The notes below the pieces were generated by a model. The model was given only the letters and a program-made list of their open reading frames with translations. It was not told the origin of the DNA and searched no databases. This document shows positions 40,679 through 48,812 of a stretch of DNA of 64,000 bases, in pieces; position 1 is the stretch's first letter, and the number at the start of each line of letters is the position of its first letter. Both the position numbers and the translations under genes were made by a program. The stretch covers positions 349,900 to 413,899 of the forward strand of contig NZ_VAUV01000003.1 of assembly GCF_005780165.1 (NCBI RefSeq), read 5' to 3'. The DNA is from Phragmitibacter flavus (lineage in GTDB: Bacteria > Verrucomicrobiota > Verrucomicrobiia > Verrucomicrobiales > Verrucomicrobiaceae).

Positions 40679-41038
40679 ATGCTTTGCGACCTCTGCCAGG
40701 AATCCCCGGCCACCATCTTCTTCACGGTGGAACTGCTGGGCGAAAAGATCGATCAAAGCTTGTGCCAGACATGCGCAACACCACTCTCTGAACGCCTCAC
40801 CCAGCCTATTCCCGCCAACGAAAATGAAATGGCACCGCCCAAACGCCCTGCTGAAATCATCCTGTCTGAGCCAATCCAGGTATCGCAGCTGGCCGAAGTT
40901 CTGCATCTGACAACCTACCAGGTCGTCGGAGCATTGATCCCTCACCAGATCTTCACAAAGTGCGATACCAGTCTTGATTTTAATACCGCCTCCCTCGTTT
41001 GCACCCACTTCGGGACAACCCCACAAAAAGCCAACTGA
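40679..41038 (+). CDS. Small protein combining a McsA-like zinc finger with an IF2_N-like domain
   Basis: 119 residues from the ATG at 40679; a GTG at 40622 gives 19 extra residues but the ATG puts MLCDLC at the very N-terminus, as in McsA. Residues 2-32 hold two C-x2-C knuckles (CDLC and CQTC) in the pattern MLCDLCQESPATIFF then SLCQTCA, matching McsA-type zinc fingers. After an acidic linker, residues 67-115 (IQVSQLAEVLHLTTYQVVGA, then SLDFNTASLVCTHFG) match the helical IF2_N module found at the N-terminus of translation initiation factor 2. I know no named family with this pair. Function unknown; nucleic-acid or ribosome contact is conceivable. Confidence 0.75.
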   Translation: MLCDLCQESPATIFFTVELLGEKIDQSLCQTCATPLSERLTQPIPANENEMAPPKRPAEIILSEPIQVSQLAEVLHLTTYQVVGALIPHQIFTKCDTSLDFNTASLVCTHFGTTPQKAN

Positions 41039-41055
41039 AATTTCCCTCAACGCGT

Positions 41056-41790
41056 TCAAGGTCGCTTCATCCATTCAGCCAAGACCGGGTTTACCAAACT
41101 TAGCAGAGCATCATATCCCTTGGCAGCAAAGTGCGTCTGATCAGACGTCATCCCATCCAACCATTCATCATCCGAACCGACGAAGCTCTCATAGACGGGA
41201 AGAAATCGGACTGTCTCGTCCCATCGGTGATCTGCCAACAAGCGGTTTGTCTCCTTGATCTTTTTTCTCAGCTCCGTGCCCGCCAACCCATTTGGGGGGA
41301 TGCCCAGAACTATTACCTTGGCCTCGGGCAATTTGGCGCACAACCGCGTCACACATTGGATGATTGCCTTCACGACATCGCGCGGGTCATCCGGCAAGGT
41401 TACCGCCAGATTATTGGTGCCGACCAGCAAAACGACCACCTCTGTCTTGGAACGGCTGAAGTCAAGATTGCTAATCCGATACAATACCTGCTCCGTGCGA
41501 TCCCCGGCCACTCCAAGATTCGCCGGCTTGAATTTGGCCATCTCATCCCATGATCGATTTCCTGAATGGGGCCAATATTCCGTCAGCGAGTCGCCAATAA
41601 AACAACAGTTCACCGGCTGATTCGTCAGCACATGCTGCTGCTCAGACATGCGCCGCATCCATCCGATTCCTTCTCCAACCCTGGCTTTCCACGCGCTACG
41701 ACCTTCTTGGCCAAAACTCGAAGACTGACGCCCCATCGAGAACAACAACCCCAATGGGATCAACCAGCAGATGCGCCGTCTCCCCACCAT
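41056..41790 (-). CDS. Exported SGNH/GDSL hydrolase
   Basis: 244 residues from the ATG at 41790, whose first base is also the last of the msrA stop (TGATG). The frame extends to 41874 but inside msrA. An N-terminal hydrophobic segment (ICWLIPLGLLFSMG) suggests export. SGNH blocks are present: block I FIGDSLTEYW with Ser at about 68, block II NLGVAGD, block III GTNN and block V SDQTHFAAKGY with the catalytic Asp/His. Probable esterase or carbohydrate deacetylase; the substrate is not evident. Coupled to msrA by the overlap. Confidence 0.85.
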   Translation of the reverse strand: MVGRRRICWLIPLGLLFSMGRQSSSFGQEGRSAWKARVGEGIGWMRRMSEQQHVLTNQPVNCCFIGDSLTEYWPHSGNRSWDEMAKFKPANLGVAGDRTEQVLYRISNLDFSRSKTEVVVLLVGTNNLAVTLPDDPRDVVKAIIQCVTRLCAKLPEAKVIVLGIPPNGLAGTELRKKIKETNRLLADHRWDETVRFLPVYESFVGSDDEWLDGMTSDQTHFAAKGYDALLSLVNPVLAEWMKRP

Positions 41791-42404
41791 CAAGGCAACA
41801 CCTTCTCCCGCTTCGCCTGAAACTCCGCCAGCTTCTTCTTGAACTTCTCCACCTTCGGTTTCACCACGGCGCACACATACCCCTGGTTCGGATTTTTGTT
41901 GGCGAAATCCTGGTGGTATTCTTCCGCGACATAAAATTTCCCCAGCGGCGAAAGTTCGGTCACGATGCGGTTGTCATACTCCTTGTTCGCCTCGGCCATG
42001 GAAGCCTCCGCGATCTTCTTCTGCTCGTCGTTCAAGTAATAAATCACCGAACGATACTGCGTGCCCACGTCATTGCCCTGCCGGTTCAAGGTCGTCGGAT
42101 CATGAGCATACCAGAAAAAATCGATCAACTCCTTGTAGCTGATCTTCGCCGGATCGTAATCAATTTTGATCACCTCGGCATGCCCCGTCGTTCCCGTGGT
42201 GATGTCCTTGTAGGTCGGATTCTCCGTATGGCCGCCCGTGTAGCCGCTCACCACTTTTTCAACCCCCGGCACAATCAAATACACCCCTTCCGTGCACCAG
42301 AAACAACCCCCGCCAATCACCGCCGTTTCCAGCTTCGGTTTGTCTTCGGCAATGGAGGTCAATACAGCGGACATAAGCATCAAGGGAACAAGAAATCGTT
42401 TCAT
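41790..42404 (-). CDS. msrA: Exported peptide methionine-S-sulfoxide reductase
   Basis: 204 residues from the ATG at 42404. A longer frame to 42491 lacks features. An export signal (MKRFLVPLMLMSAVLTSIAE) precedes the MsrA catalytic motif GGGCFWC (nucleophile C34) and further signature sequence (VVSGYTGGHTENPTYKDITT, EVIKIDYDP, GNDVGTQYRSVIYY). The enzyme reduces S-methionine sulfoxide in oxidised proteins. The signal implies periplasmic action, so a periplasmic electron donor is needed, not visible here. No MsrB domain is fused. The SGNH gene is translationally coupled downstream. Confidence 0.92.
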   Translation of the reverse strand: MKRFLVPLMLMSAVLTSIAEDKPKLETAVIGGGCFWCTEGVYLIVPGVEKVVSGYTGGHTENPTYKDITTGTTGHAEVIKIDYDPAKISYKELIDFFWYAHDPTTLNRQGNDVGTQYRSVIYYLNDEQKKIAEASMAEANKEYDNRIVTELSPLGKFYVAEEYHQDFANKNPNQGYVCAVVKPKVEKFKKKLAEFQAKREKVLP

Positions 42405-42601
42405 GGCAACAAACAACAGAACGTCGGACACCTCAATAATACGAGCGTTCATCTTCAAAAAATACCGCCAAAACCCAAAATCGACCCACAACTCCTCATC
42501 GAACCACCGAATCTTCCCTCTCCATGCCGCCTATTTGCATTGATTCCCGCCTCTAAACGGGCAAGTTAAGCCCCTTTCGTTTCCGTATCCGCATCCGCAT
42601 C

Positions 42602-43810
42602 GTGACCGAGACAGACACACGCACCATTGGTTATGGCGTCGCCGCTTCCGTGGCGGTGCACCTGCTGCTGTTTGTCTCCATGGCCTTGTGGATGAACTCC
42701 GCCGCCTTCCAAAGCCGCATCCTCCAACCGACTGCACCCCAGGCCGAGGAACCCGCCGTCACCCTGGTCTTTGCCGACACCATCGAGACCGAGCCTGAGC
42801 CGGAAGCCGTTCCCACGGCCACTCCTCCGACCGCGCCACCCACCGAACGTTACATTCGCACCACTCAGAATCAGGACGCCCCCAATGCTCCTGAAAAGTC
42901 CGACTTCGTCTCCGATCGCAACACCGCCGCAGCCGCCATGCTCGAAGCCACTCCCGACGGCGACGCCTCCATGCCCACCACCACCGGCATCGATCTCCAA
43001 ACCCGCGAACTCGCCAACCGCGACTTCGTCGACGGTGAAACCAAACAAGACAGCGCCCCCAGCCCGCCGCCTCAACCGCCGATGGCCGTCGTTCCTCCAC
43101 CCTCTCCCGCTCCCACCACCCCGCAGATGAAGTCTCCGGATGCCGTTCCTCCTCCTCCCACTCCCAAAACCGAGCTCGCCAAAAAGACCGACTCCAGCAT
43201 GGAGGAAATGATGAAGGAACTGGACGAAAAACTTGCCGCCAACGCCAGTTCCGAAAATCCCTCCCTCGAAATCCGCCGGGCTGCGCCCATGACCCCAACT
43301 CAGGAAACGCCTCCTGAACCTTCTCCGCCCACCCCCGACACTCCCGACTCCCCACCCGTTCCTCCTCCCGTTCCCAAGGCCATCCCCATGCCGGAACCCA
43401 TCGCCAACACGCCCAACCCCAAAGAAAACGCCTTCCAGCCCCACACCCGCACCGCCGCCGTCAAAGGCACCATCAGCAATCGTGGCGCCATGGACGCCGT
43501 GAACGCCGCCGCGACCCCCACCGGTCGTTACATGCGCCAGGTCACCAGTGCCATCGAACGCAAATGGCACCTGCTCCGCAAGGTCAACCAGGACTTCGTC
43601 GAACCCGGCCAGTTGCGGATCAAATTTTACGTCAACAAAGACGGCGAAACCGAGGACATCACCATCCTGCACAACAACGCCAACGCTGTTCTCACCGACT
43701 TCTCCCTCACCGCCATCCTCAAGGCTGAACTCCCACGCATTCCCGAAGACCTCCTGCTGATTCTTGAAAAAGAACGCGTCGAGATCGAATACGACATCGT
43801 CATCTACTGA
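42602..43810 (+). CDS. TonB-like energy transducer with Pro-rich linker
   Basis: 402 residues from a GTG start at 42602. One N-terminal membrane helix (about 10-32, GVAASVAVHLLLFVSMALWM) is followed by about 230 residues rich in Pro, Thr, Glu and Ala (runs such as PPTPDTPDSPPVPPPVPK), then a C-terminal domain (about 300-402) with TonB/TolA-like features (RYMRQVTSAIERKWHLLRKV, FYVNKDGETEDITILHNN). It should span the periplasm and pass ExbB/ExbD motion to outer-membrane partners. ExbB and ExbD genes follow at 26 and 29 bases, forming one operon. Confidence 0.83.
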   Translation: MTETDTRTIGYGVAASVAVHLLLFVSMALWMNSAAFQSRILQPTAPQAEEPAVTLVFADTIETEPEPEAVPTATPPTAPPTERYIRTTQNQDAPNAPEKSDFVSDRNTAAAAMLEATPDGDASMPTTTGIDLQTRELANRDFVDGETKQDSAPSPPPQPPMAVVPPPSPAPTTPQMKSPDAVPPPPTPKTELAKKTDSSMEEMMKELDEKLAANASSENPSLEIRRAAPMTPTQETPPEPSPPTPDTPDSPPVPPPVPKAIPMPEPIANTPNPKENAFQPHTRTAAVKGTISNRGAMDAVNAAATPTGRYMRQVTSAIERKWHLLRKVNQDFVEPGQLRIKFYVNKDGETEDITILHNNANAVLTDFSLTAILKAELPRIPEDLLLILEKERVEIEYDIVIY

Positions 43811-43836
43811 TCCTGATACCGATCCACCCATCCACC

Positions 43837-44562
43837 ATGCCCATATCCGCCCTTCTCGCCAACACCAACGCCGCCGCCACCGACGGCTTCAGCCGCATGT
43901 GGCACTTCCTCGCCGGTGGTGGCGAGGTGATGATCCTCATCGTTCTCTGCTCGATCGTCTCCGTCACCATCATCATCCTCAAAGCCCTGCAACTGCGCCA
44001 GCACGTGCTATTCCCCAAGCGGGTCATCGACGACCTCAACAACATCGAACGCTACGCCTCCCGCGGCGACATCCTTCCGCTTCAACAGCGCCTCGAACGC
44101 AACCCCAGCGTCGCCGCGCAGCTCGGACTCGTCGCCATCTCCGGCAAATACGAAACCCGCGAAGAAAGCACCGCCGCCTGCGAAACCGCAGCCCGAGGTG
44201 TCATGCACCGACTCGAAGCCGGCGTCCCGCTGCTCGAAGTCATCGTCACCGTCTCCCCCCTCCTCGGCCTGCTCGGTGCCGTCATCGGCCTCGTCACCGT
44301 CTTCTCCGCCTTTGGAGGAGCCGAAACCACCGCCGCCGACACCACCCAGGTCGCCCGCGGCATCGCGGAAGCCCTGCACTCCACCATCGCCGGACTCCTC
44401 GTTGCCATCCCCACCGTCATCGCCCACGGCTATTTCACCCGACGCCTCGACGCCATCGCCGTCCGCAGCGAGTCCCTCCTGCGCCAGGCCATCCACGACT
44501 TCCATCGTCACTTCGAAGTCCGCCCCAACAGTGTCGTCAACACCCCTGCCACCCACAAGTAG
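43837..44562 (+). CDS. exbB: ExbB/TolQ/MotA-family proton channel
   Basis: 241 residues. Three membrane helices: about 25-48 (GGEVMILIVLCSIVSVTIII), 140-165 (LLEVIVTVSPLLGLLGAVIG) and 185-210 (ALHSTIAGLLVAIPTVIAHG). The VSPLLGLLGAVIGLVTVF and ALxxTxxGLLVAIP segments are diagnostic. Unlike the first copy it has no exported extension. It pairs with the downstream ExbD and upstream TonB-like protein in a proton-driven envelope motor. Confidence 0.92.
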   Translation: MPISALLANTNAAATDGFSRMWHFLAGGGEVMILIVLCSIVSVTIIILKALQLRQHVLFPKRVIDDLNNIERYASRGDILPLQQRLERNPSVAAQLGLVAISGKYETREESTAACETAARGVMHRLEAGVPLLEVIVTVSPLLGLLGAVIGLVTVFSAFGGAETTAADTTQVARGIAEALHSTIAGLLVAIPTVIAHGYFTRRLDAIAVRSESLLRQAIHDFHRHFEVRPNSVVNTPATHK

Positions 44563-44591
44563 CCAATTAGCATCAGCAGCACAACCGCCGC

Positions 44592-45017
44592 ATGAACCTT
44601 CGACCCCGCAAGCGCTCCTCCCCCATCATCCCCATCGTCGCCCTCGTCGACATCCTCGTCATCGTGCTGCTCTTCATCGTGGCCACCACGACGTTCAAGC
44701 AGTCGAACACCCAGATGGAGATCACCCTCCCCCAATCCGATTCCCTCGGCACCCCGGCCCCTGAACAAGACCGCCGCAAGACTCTCGCCATCACCAAAGA
44801 CAAACGGGTCGTTCTTGATGGCAGCGAAGTCGATCCCGAAAACCTCGCCCTCGCCCTTCAGGAAATGAAACTCACGAACCCCAGCGCCCGACTCGAACTC
44901 CAGGCCGATCAGGACACTCCACTCGGACTCCTGGTCAAAGTCTGGGACGCCCTCAAAGCCGCCGGGTTCCCCGTCAAAGAAGTCCCCGCCCGCATCCAGC
45001 GCGCCAGCGCCTCATAA
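44592..45017 (+). CDS. exbD: ExbD/TolR-family biopolymer transport protein
   Basis: 141 residues. One membrane helix at about 12-30 carries the conserved Asp (IPIVALVDILVIVLLFIVAT), followed by a periplasmic domain (KTLAITKDKRVVLDGSEVDP, ARLELQADQDTPLGLLVKVW). It completes the TonB-ExbB-ExbD set. The deformylase gene begins 47 bases downstream after a pyrimidine-rich repetitive spacer. Confidence 0.9.
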   Translation: MNLRPRKRSSPIIPIVALVDILVIVLLFIVATTTFKQSNTQMEITLPQSDSLGTPAPEQDRRKTLAITKDKRVVLDGSEVDPENLALALQEMKLTNPSARLELQADQDTPLGLLVKVWDALKAAGFPVKEVPARIQRASAS

Positions 45018-45064
45018 TCCTCAGTCTTTTAGCCTTTCGCCTTTATCCTTTAGCCTTTTAACCC
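45018..45064 (+). repeat. Pyrimidine-rich short-repeat spacer
   Basis: The 47 bases between exbD and def consist of degenerate repeats of TTTAGCC/TTTATCC type (CTTTATCCTTTAGCCTTTTA at the end). A similar TTTATCCTTTATCCTTT lies at 33465-33481 in the Bat operon gap, in the opposite sense relative to its genes. No hairpin or ribosome-binding site is evident. Confidence 0.4.
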
Positions 45065-45664
45065 ATGCTTCTCCCAATCGTTCTCTACGGCGACCCCGTC
45101 CTGCGCGTCAAATGCCGACCCATCACTGAAGTCACCCAGGAAATCCGCGACCTCGCGGCCAACATGCTGGAAACAATGTATGACGCCCGCGGCGTCGGCC
45201 TTGCCGCCCCACAAATCGGCATCCCCCTCCAAATCGCCGTCATCGACGTCTCCCACGATCCCGAAGCCGTCAGCTACCTGCGCATCAACGGCGAAGAACG
45301 TTCCCTTGCCGACTCCATGCCGCTGATCTTCCTCAATCCCAAACTCAATCTCGGCAAAGACAAGGACCTCGACCACGAAGGCTGCCTCAGCATCCCCGGC
45401 CTGCGCGACAAAGTGCGCCGCTCCTCCGACATCAGCGTCACCTTCACCAACCTCGAAGGCGAAACCGTCACCCTCGAATGCGACGGCCTCCTCGGTCGCG
45501 CCTTCCAGCACGAAATCGACCACCTCAACGGCATCCTCTTCATCGACCGTCTTTCCGCCGCCGCCAAACTCGGCACCAAACGCAAACTCAAGTGGCTTAT
45601 GGAAGAGTGGGCCGAAGACATTCGTGCCGGTCGCAGACCCGGTGAATCGGACGAACGCGATTAA
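45065..45664 (+). CDS. def: Peptide deformylase
   Basis: 199 residues. All three motifs are present: GVGLAAPQIG (motif 1), EGCLSIPG with the metal-binding Cys (motif 2) and QHEIDHLNG with two metal-binding His and the catalytic Glu (motif 3). It removes the formyl group from nascent proteins in the cytoplasm. The C-terminal tail (KRKLKWLMEEWAEDIRAGRR) extends slightly beyond the E. coli enzyme. Located after the TonB-ExbB-ExbD genes rather than beside fmt. Convergent with the SpmA/B-type gene, 14 bases away. Confidence 0.95.
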   Translation: MLLPIVLYGDPVLRVKCRPITEVTQEIRDLAANMLETMYDARGVGLAAPQIGIPLQIAVIDVSHDPEAVSYLRINGEERSLADSMPLIFLNPKLNLGKDKDLDHEGCLSIPGLRDKVRRSSDISVTFTNLEGETVTLECDGLLGRAFQHEIDHLNGILFIDRLSAAAKLGTKRKLKWLMEEWAEDIRAGRRPGESDERD

Positions 45665-45678
45665 GCTCACTCACCCAC

Positions 45679-47106
45679 TCACCCGAAAATCAATCGACCA
45701 ATCCCGATAGCGCCAATCGTTCCCGCGAGATCCGCAATCAATCCGGCCGCCAGCGAGTGCCTCACCCGGCGGATGCCCACACTGCCAAAATACACCGCCA
45801 GCACATAAAAAGTCGTCTCCGAAGACCCATACAAGATCGCTGCCACATACTTTAGCGAATCCCCCAAGCCCGGCTGCAAAATCAGCTCATTCAACAATCC
45901 CGCCGACCCCGAGCCGCTTAGTGGACGCATGATCGCCAGCGGCAACAACTCAACCGGCATCCCGATCAGGTTCAGCAATGGGCGTAACGCCTGCTCCAGC
46001 AACACCATCGCGCCCGACTCCCGAAACAAGGTCAGCGCCGTCAGCATCACCACCAAAAACGGCATGATCTTCACCGCGACCCCAAAACCCTCCTTCGCGC
46101 CCTCCACCATCTCTTCATAAACCGCCACGCCCTTCGCCAGCGCCCACAATACTGCCACCAGCAATACCAGCGGGATCGCCAGCAGAGACACCGTCGCCAA
46201 CACTTTTCGCCAACCTCCTGCCTCCTGCGACTGCTGTTGCGCCACTGCCGCAGGCTTCGCCGCTTCCAACTCGGCCTTTCGCTCCGCCGCCAGCGCCTTG
46301 CGCGACTCCGCATTCTCCAACACCGCCTTCAACCCCGTGGTCTCCAACACCCGTGTGTGCATCTCCGGCATCAACTGCAACCCCGCGCCAAACACAAACG
46401 CCAATGCCGACACCACCAACAGGATTTTGCGCAACGGCGACATCACAAAGATCGTCTTCTTCTCAACCACCTCACCGTCGCCCTTCCCTTCCTCCACCTC
46501 CACCATCTCATCCGGCTGCACCCGGAATCCCGCCCGCCCCTGCAACCAAAACGCTGCTGCAATCGCCACCAAACTACCCCCAAACGTCACAAAGAATGCA
46601 GGGGCAATGATCGCCTGTGGATTCGGCACTCCACCTGTCGCCAGATAATTGATCGCCATCATCGGCACTAGCGCAAAACCCGCCGTGTTCAGCGCCAGAA
46701 ACATGCACATCGCGTTGGTCGCGCTCTGCTTGTGGGGATTCAGCTCCTGCAAATGCACCATCGCCTTCAATCCCAATGGCGTCGCACTGTTCCCCAGGCC
46801 CAGCATGTTGGCCGCCAGGTTCATTGTCATGGCTCCCATCGCAGGGTGCGTTGGCGGCACTTCCGGAAACAAGCGCCTCATCACCGGTGACAACGCCCTC
46901 GAAATCACCTCCATCATCCCCGACTTCTCCATCAACCGCAAAATTCCCAGCCACAACATCATCATCCCCGCCAACGGCAGCGCGATCACCATCACCACAT
47001 CCTTGCACGTCGCAAACATCCCCGTCATCATTGCCTCAAAACGCCCAAACAACGCCCCGGCAATCAGCCCGACGATCAGCAAAAAAGACCAGACGTAGTT
47101 CAACAT
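45679..47106 (-). CDS. SpmA-SpmB-type fused nucleoside-recognition (Gate) membrane protein
   Basis: 475 residues from the ATG at 47106. The frame continues to 47247 but would run over the tRNA-Lys promoter region. Two Gate-type halves are joined: an SpmA-like half (1-205, MLNYVWSFLLIVGLIAGALF, AANMLGLGNSATPLGLKAM) and an SpmB-like half (about 320-475, GVAVKIMPFLVVMLTALTLF, SGSAGLLNELILQPGLGDSL). Between them lies an Ala/Glu/Lys-rich coiled segment. In Bacillus the two halves are separate proteins acting in spore dehydration; fused forms occur in non-sporulating Gram-negatives where the role is unknown. Confidence 0.82.
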   Translation of the reverse strand: MLNYVWSFLLIVGLIAGALFGRFEAMMTGMFATCKDVVMVIALPLAGMMMLWLGILRLMEKSGMMEVISRALSPVMRRLFPEVPPTHPAMGAMTMNLAANMLGLGNSATPLGLKAMVHLQELNPHKQSATNAMCMFLALNTAGFALVPMMAINYLATGGVPNPQAIIAPAFFVTFGGSLVAIAAAFWLQGRAGFRVQPDEMVEVEEGKGDGEVVEKKTIFVMSPLRKILLVVSALAFVFGAGLQLMPEMHTRVLETTGLKAVLENAESRKALAAERKAELEAAKPAAVAQQQSQEAGGWRKVLATVSLLAIPLVLLVAVLWALAKGVAVYEEMVEGAKEGFGVAVKIMPFLVVMLTALTLFRESGAMVLLEQALRPLLNLIGMPVELLPLAIMRPLSGSGSAGLLNELILQPGLGDSLKYVAAILYGSSETTFYVLAVYFGSVGIRRVRHSLAAGLIADLAGTIGAIGIGRLIFG

Positions 47107-47209
47107 GGTTGGCGCAGGCAGTCCATACACGCCCTGTCCCAGATTGCCAACCACGGATCGCGTCTCAGCCCCGCGTGCAGAAAAAATTGCACCCATCCCA
47201 CATTCCTGC

Positions 47210-47237
47210 TTGCATCCCCCGACATCCGGCTTATCTA
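47210..47237 (+). promoter_or_regulatory. Probable sigma70-type promoter for tRNA-Lys
   Basis: TTGCAT at 47210-47215 and TATCTA at 47232-47237 are spaced 16 bases apart, and the -10 ends 16 bases ahead of the tRNA 5' end. Good positional fit, partial consensus match. Confidence 0.45.
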
Positions 47238-47253
47238 AACCACCCACAATTTT

Positions 47254-47325
47254 GCGCGGGTAGCTCAGCGGTAGAGCAGTTGGCTTTTAACCAATTGGTC
47301 CTGGGTTCGAATCCCAGCCCGCGCA
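47254..47325 (+). tRNA. tRNA-Lys (anticodon TTT)
   Basis: Cloverleaf of 72 bases without an encoded CCA. Acceptor GCGCGGG pairs with CCCGCGC, D arm GCTC/GAGC, anticodon stem GTTGG/CCAAT with loop CTTTTAA and anticodon TTT at 47286-47288, T arm CTGGG-TTCGAAT-CCCAG, discriminator A at 47325. Confidence 0.96.
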
Positions 47326-47334
47326 CTTTTTCAT

Positions 47335-47351
47335 ACCGTCAAAAAGACGGT
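47335..47351 (+). terminator. Hairpin downstream of tRNA-Lys
   Basis: ACCGTC and GACGGT form a perfect 6-bp stem with an AAAAA loop 9 bases after the tRNA. The following bases (GATTGATTGGTTG) are only partly T-rich, so termination efficiency is uncertain. Confidence 0.45.
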
Positions 47352-47784
47352 GATTGATTGGTTGCCTCTAAAAAAACGGTAAATTCCGTTCCGATTCATC
47401 CGGGCCTGGAGCGTGACTAGCCTGGCATCCAGTTCGCCAGGCAAATCTAGGAGACAGGCTCATCGTGCGTGACCTGCCACTTCAAACAAATTCACCGGAG
47501 TTTGAAACAATGTCCGTCGTTCCGGGTAAGAATCAGCAAGAAGGACATGAAACAATGGTGGAGCAGTAGATGATCGACTTAGCCTTGACCTTTAACTTCA
47601 TTCGCCAAAAAACCAACTTAGCTGTTCTTAAGCCCACTAATTCCTTATCTCCTGACTTACAAAGTTTTTACCCATCACTTGTTGTCAACCTCACCGTTGA
47701 AGGCCAAGGTCCCTAGCTCACCAAGCCTCTAGTTCACTTACCCATCGCTTCCTATCCTCGACAATCCAAACTCGGAGAACTTAT
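47352..47784. other. Intergenic region, AT-richer than surroundings, with hairpin and short open frame
   Basis: About 430 bases without a confident gene. It contains a 7-bp perfect hairpin (47420-47426 with 47436-47442, GCCTGGC/GCCAGGC, 9-base loop). After AGGAG at about 47450 there is a short GTG-initiated 34-codon frame (starting VRDLPLQTNSPEF). The last 200 bases are pyrimidine-rich and visibly lower in GC than the genes around. No known RNA motif was recognised. Confidence 0.4.
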
Positions 47785-48165
47785 TTGTTAAAAATGAAAG
47801 GTGTTATCATTCTGTTAGTCATCGCCGGTGCCTTTTACTATGCGTATCAGCACACAACTTTGTTGGACAAATACCTTGGCGAATATGCTCCATCGGTTCT
47901 GGAAGCGAAAAATTCCACGCTCCCATCTGACAAAGAATCTGGATATTCTTCCCTCGAAAATACCCAGGGCACATCCGCTGGATCTTCGTTCATGGAACTA
48001 AGAAGCAGTGATGGTCGTGCCATGCAGGCCATCATCATCTCTCGCGGTCCCGTGGGCATCCGCGCCAAAAGATTGGACGGCCAAACTTTCGAAATTCCTT
48101 TTGATAAGTTGGACAGCCAGACGGTGGCCAACCTTCAGGCCATCCAATCATTTCCGCACCCTTGA
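47785..48165 (+). CDS. Small membrane-anchored protein with SHD1-like domain
   Basis: 126 residues from a TTG start at 47785, chosen because GGAG at 47774-47777 lies 7 bases ahead; an ATG at 47794 (15 bases or more from GGAG) is the alternative. An N-terminal membrane helix (MKGVIILLVIAGAFYYAYQH) precedes a polar linker. The C-terminal 50 residues (LRSSDGRAMQAIIISRGPVG, then LDGQTFEIPFDKLDSQTVAN) resemble the SHD1/SLA1-type beta domain common in secreted Planctomycetota and Verrucomicrobiota proteins. Function unknown. Stands alone between tRNA-Lys and a leftward thioredoxin-like gene. Confidence 0.65.
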   Translation: MLKMKGVIILLVIAGAFYYAYQHTTLLDKYLGEYAPSVLEAKNSTLPSDKESGYSSLENTQGTSAGSSFMELRSSDGRAMQAIIISRGPVGIRAKRLDGQTFEIPFDKLDSQTVANLQAIQSFPHP

Positions 48166-48227
48166 TGCGGCTGAGGCCACGGACCGATGCCCCTTCTTCC
48201 AGCAAGGGCCCGACGAATCTTTCAAGC

Positions 48228-48812
48228 TTAGACACCAAACCAGGACGGCTCGTTGCCCGGCCTCCACTTGATGTTGCATCCAGTGCTGGGCCGTTGCTCA
48301 CTCAGGGGTGCTTCATGCTTCAGCACCGCCTCCACGGAACGGCGAAGATCCATTCCCGTCACTGGCTTGCCATTTTTTGGTCGCGATTCGTCAAACTGAC
48401 CGCAATATGTCAGTGCCAGTTCATCGTCAAAGACGTAGAAATCAGGAGTGCATGCCGCGAAATAAGCATGCGCCACTTCTTGAGTCGCATCATACAAGTA
48501 AGGAAATGACCAGCCATAAGCCGCTTCCATCTCCGCCATCTTTTCCGGCGCATCCGCAGGATAGCGCTCCACATCGTTTGAATTGATCCCCACAAAACCC
48601 AAGCCCTTCGCCTCACAAGTCGCCGCCAGCAGCCCGATCTCCTCCGCCAGATGCAACACAAACGGACAATGATTGCACAAAAAAGCCACCACCAATCCCT
48701 TTGGACCTCGCACATCATCCCGGGAGCGCATCTTCCCCCCCGCATCAGGCAGAAAAAAATCCGGTGCCTGGGCACCAATCATTAATGTGCGGGTGGACGG
48801 AACTTCAGCCAT
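48228..48812 (-). CDS. Thioredoxin-like (AhpC/TSA-type) protein
   Basis: 194 residues from the ATG at 48812. The thioredoxin-fold core has APDFFLPDAGGK, VVAFLCNHCPFVLHLAEEIG (C-x2-C active site), FVGINSNDVERYPADAPEKM and FYVFDDELALTYCGQFDESR. The ending GCNIKWRPGNEP is a signature of this peroxiredoxin-like group. Likely a cytoplasmic thiol-disulfide or peroxide-related protein; the substrate is unknown. Its start codon overlaps the start of the divergent gene (the two share CATG at 48810-48813). Confidence 0.83.
   Translation of the reverse strand: MAEVPSTRTLMIGAQAPDFFLPDAGGKMRSRDDVRGPKGLVVAFLCNHCPFVLHLAEEIGLLAATCEAKGLGFVGINSNDVERYPADAPEKMAEMEAAYGWSFPYLYDATQEVAHAYFAACTPDFYVFDDELALTYCGQFDESRPKNGKPVTGMDLRRSVEAVLKHEAPLSEQRPSTGCNIKWRPGNEPSWFGV

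Noticed and set aside
42566..43831. 421-codon Gly-rich open frame on the minus strand
   Set aside because: Mirror of the Pro-rich TonB-like gene; Gly/Arg richness is the complement of Pro codons.
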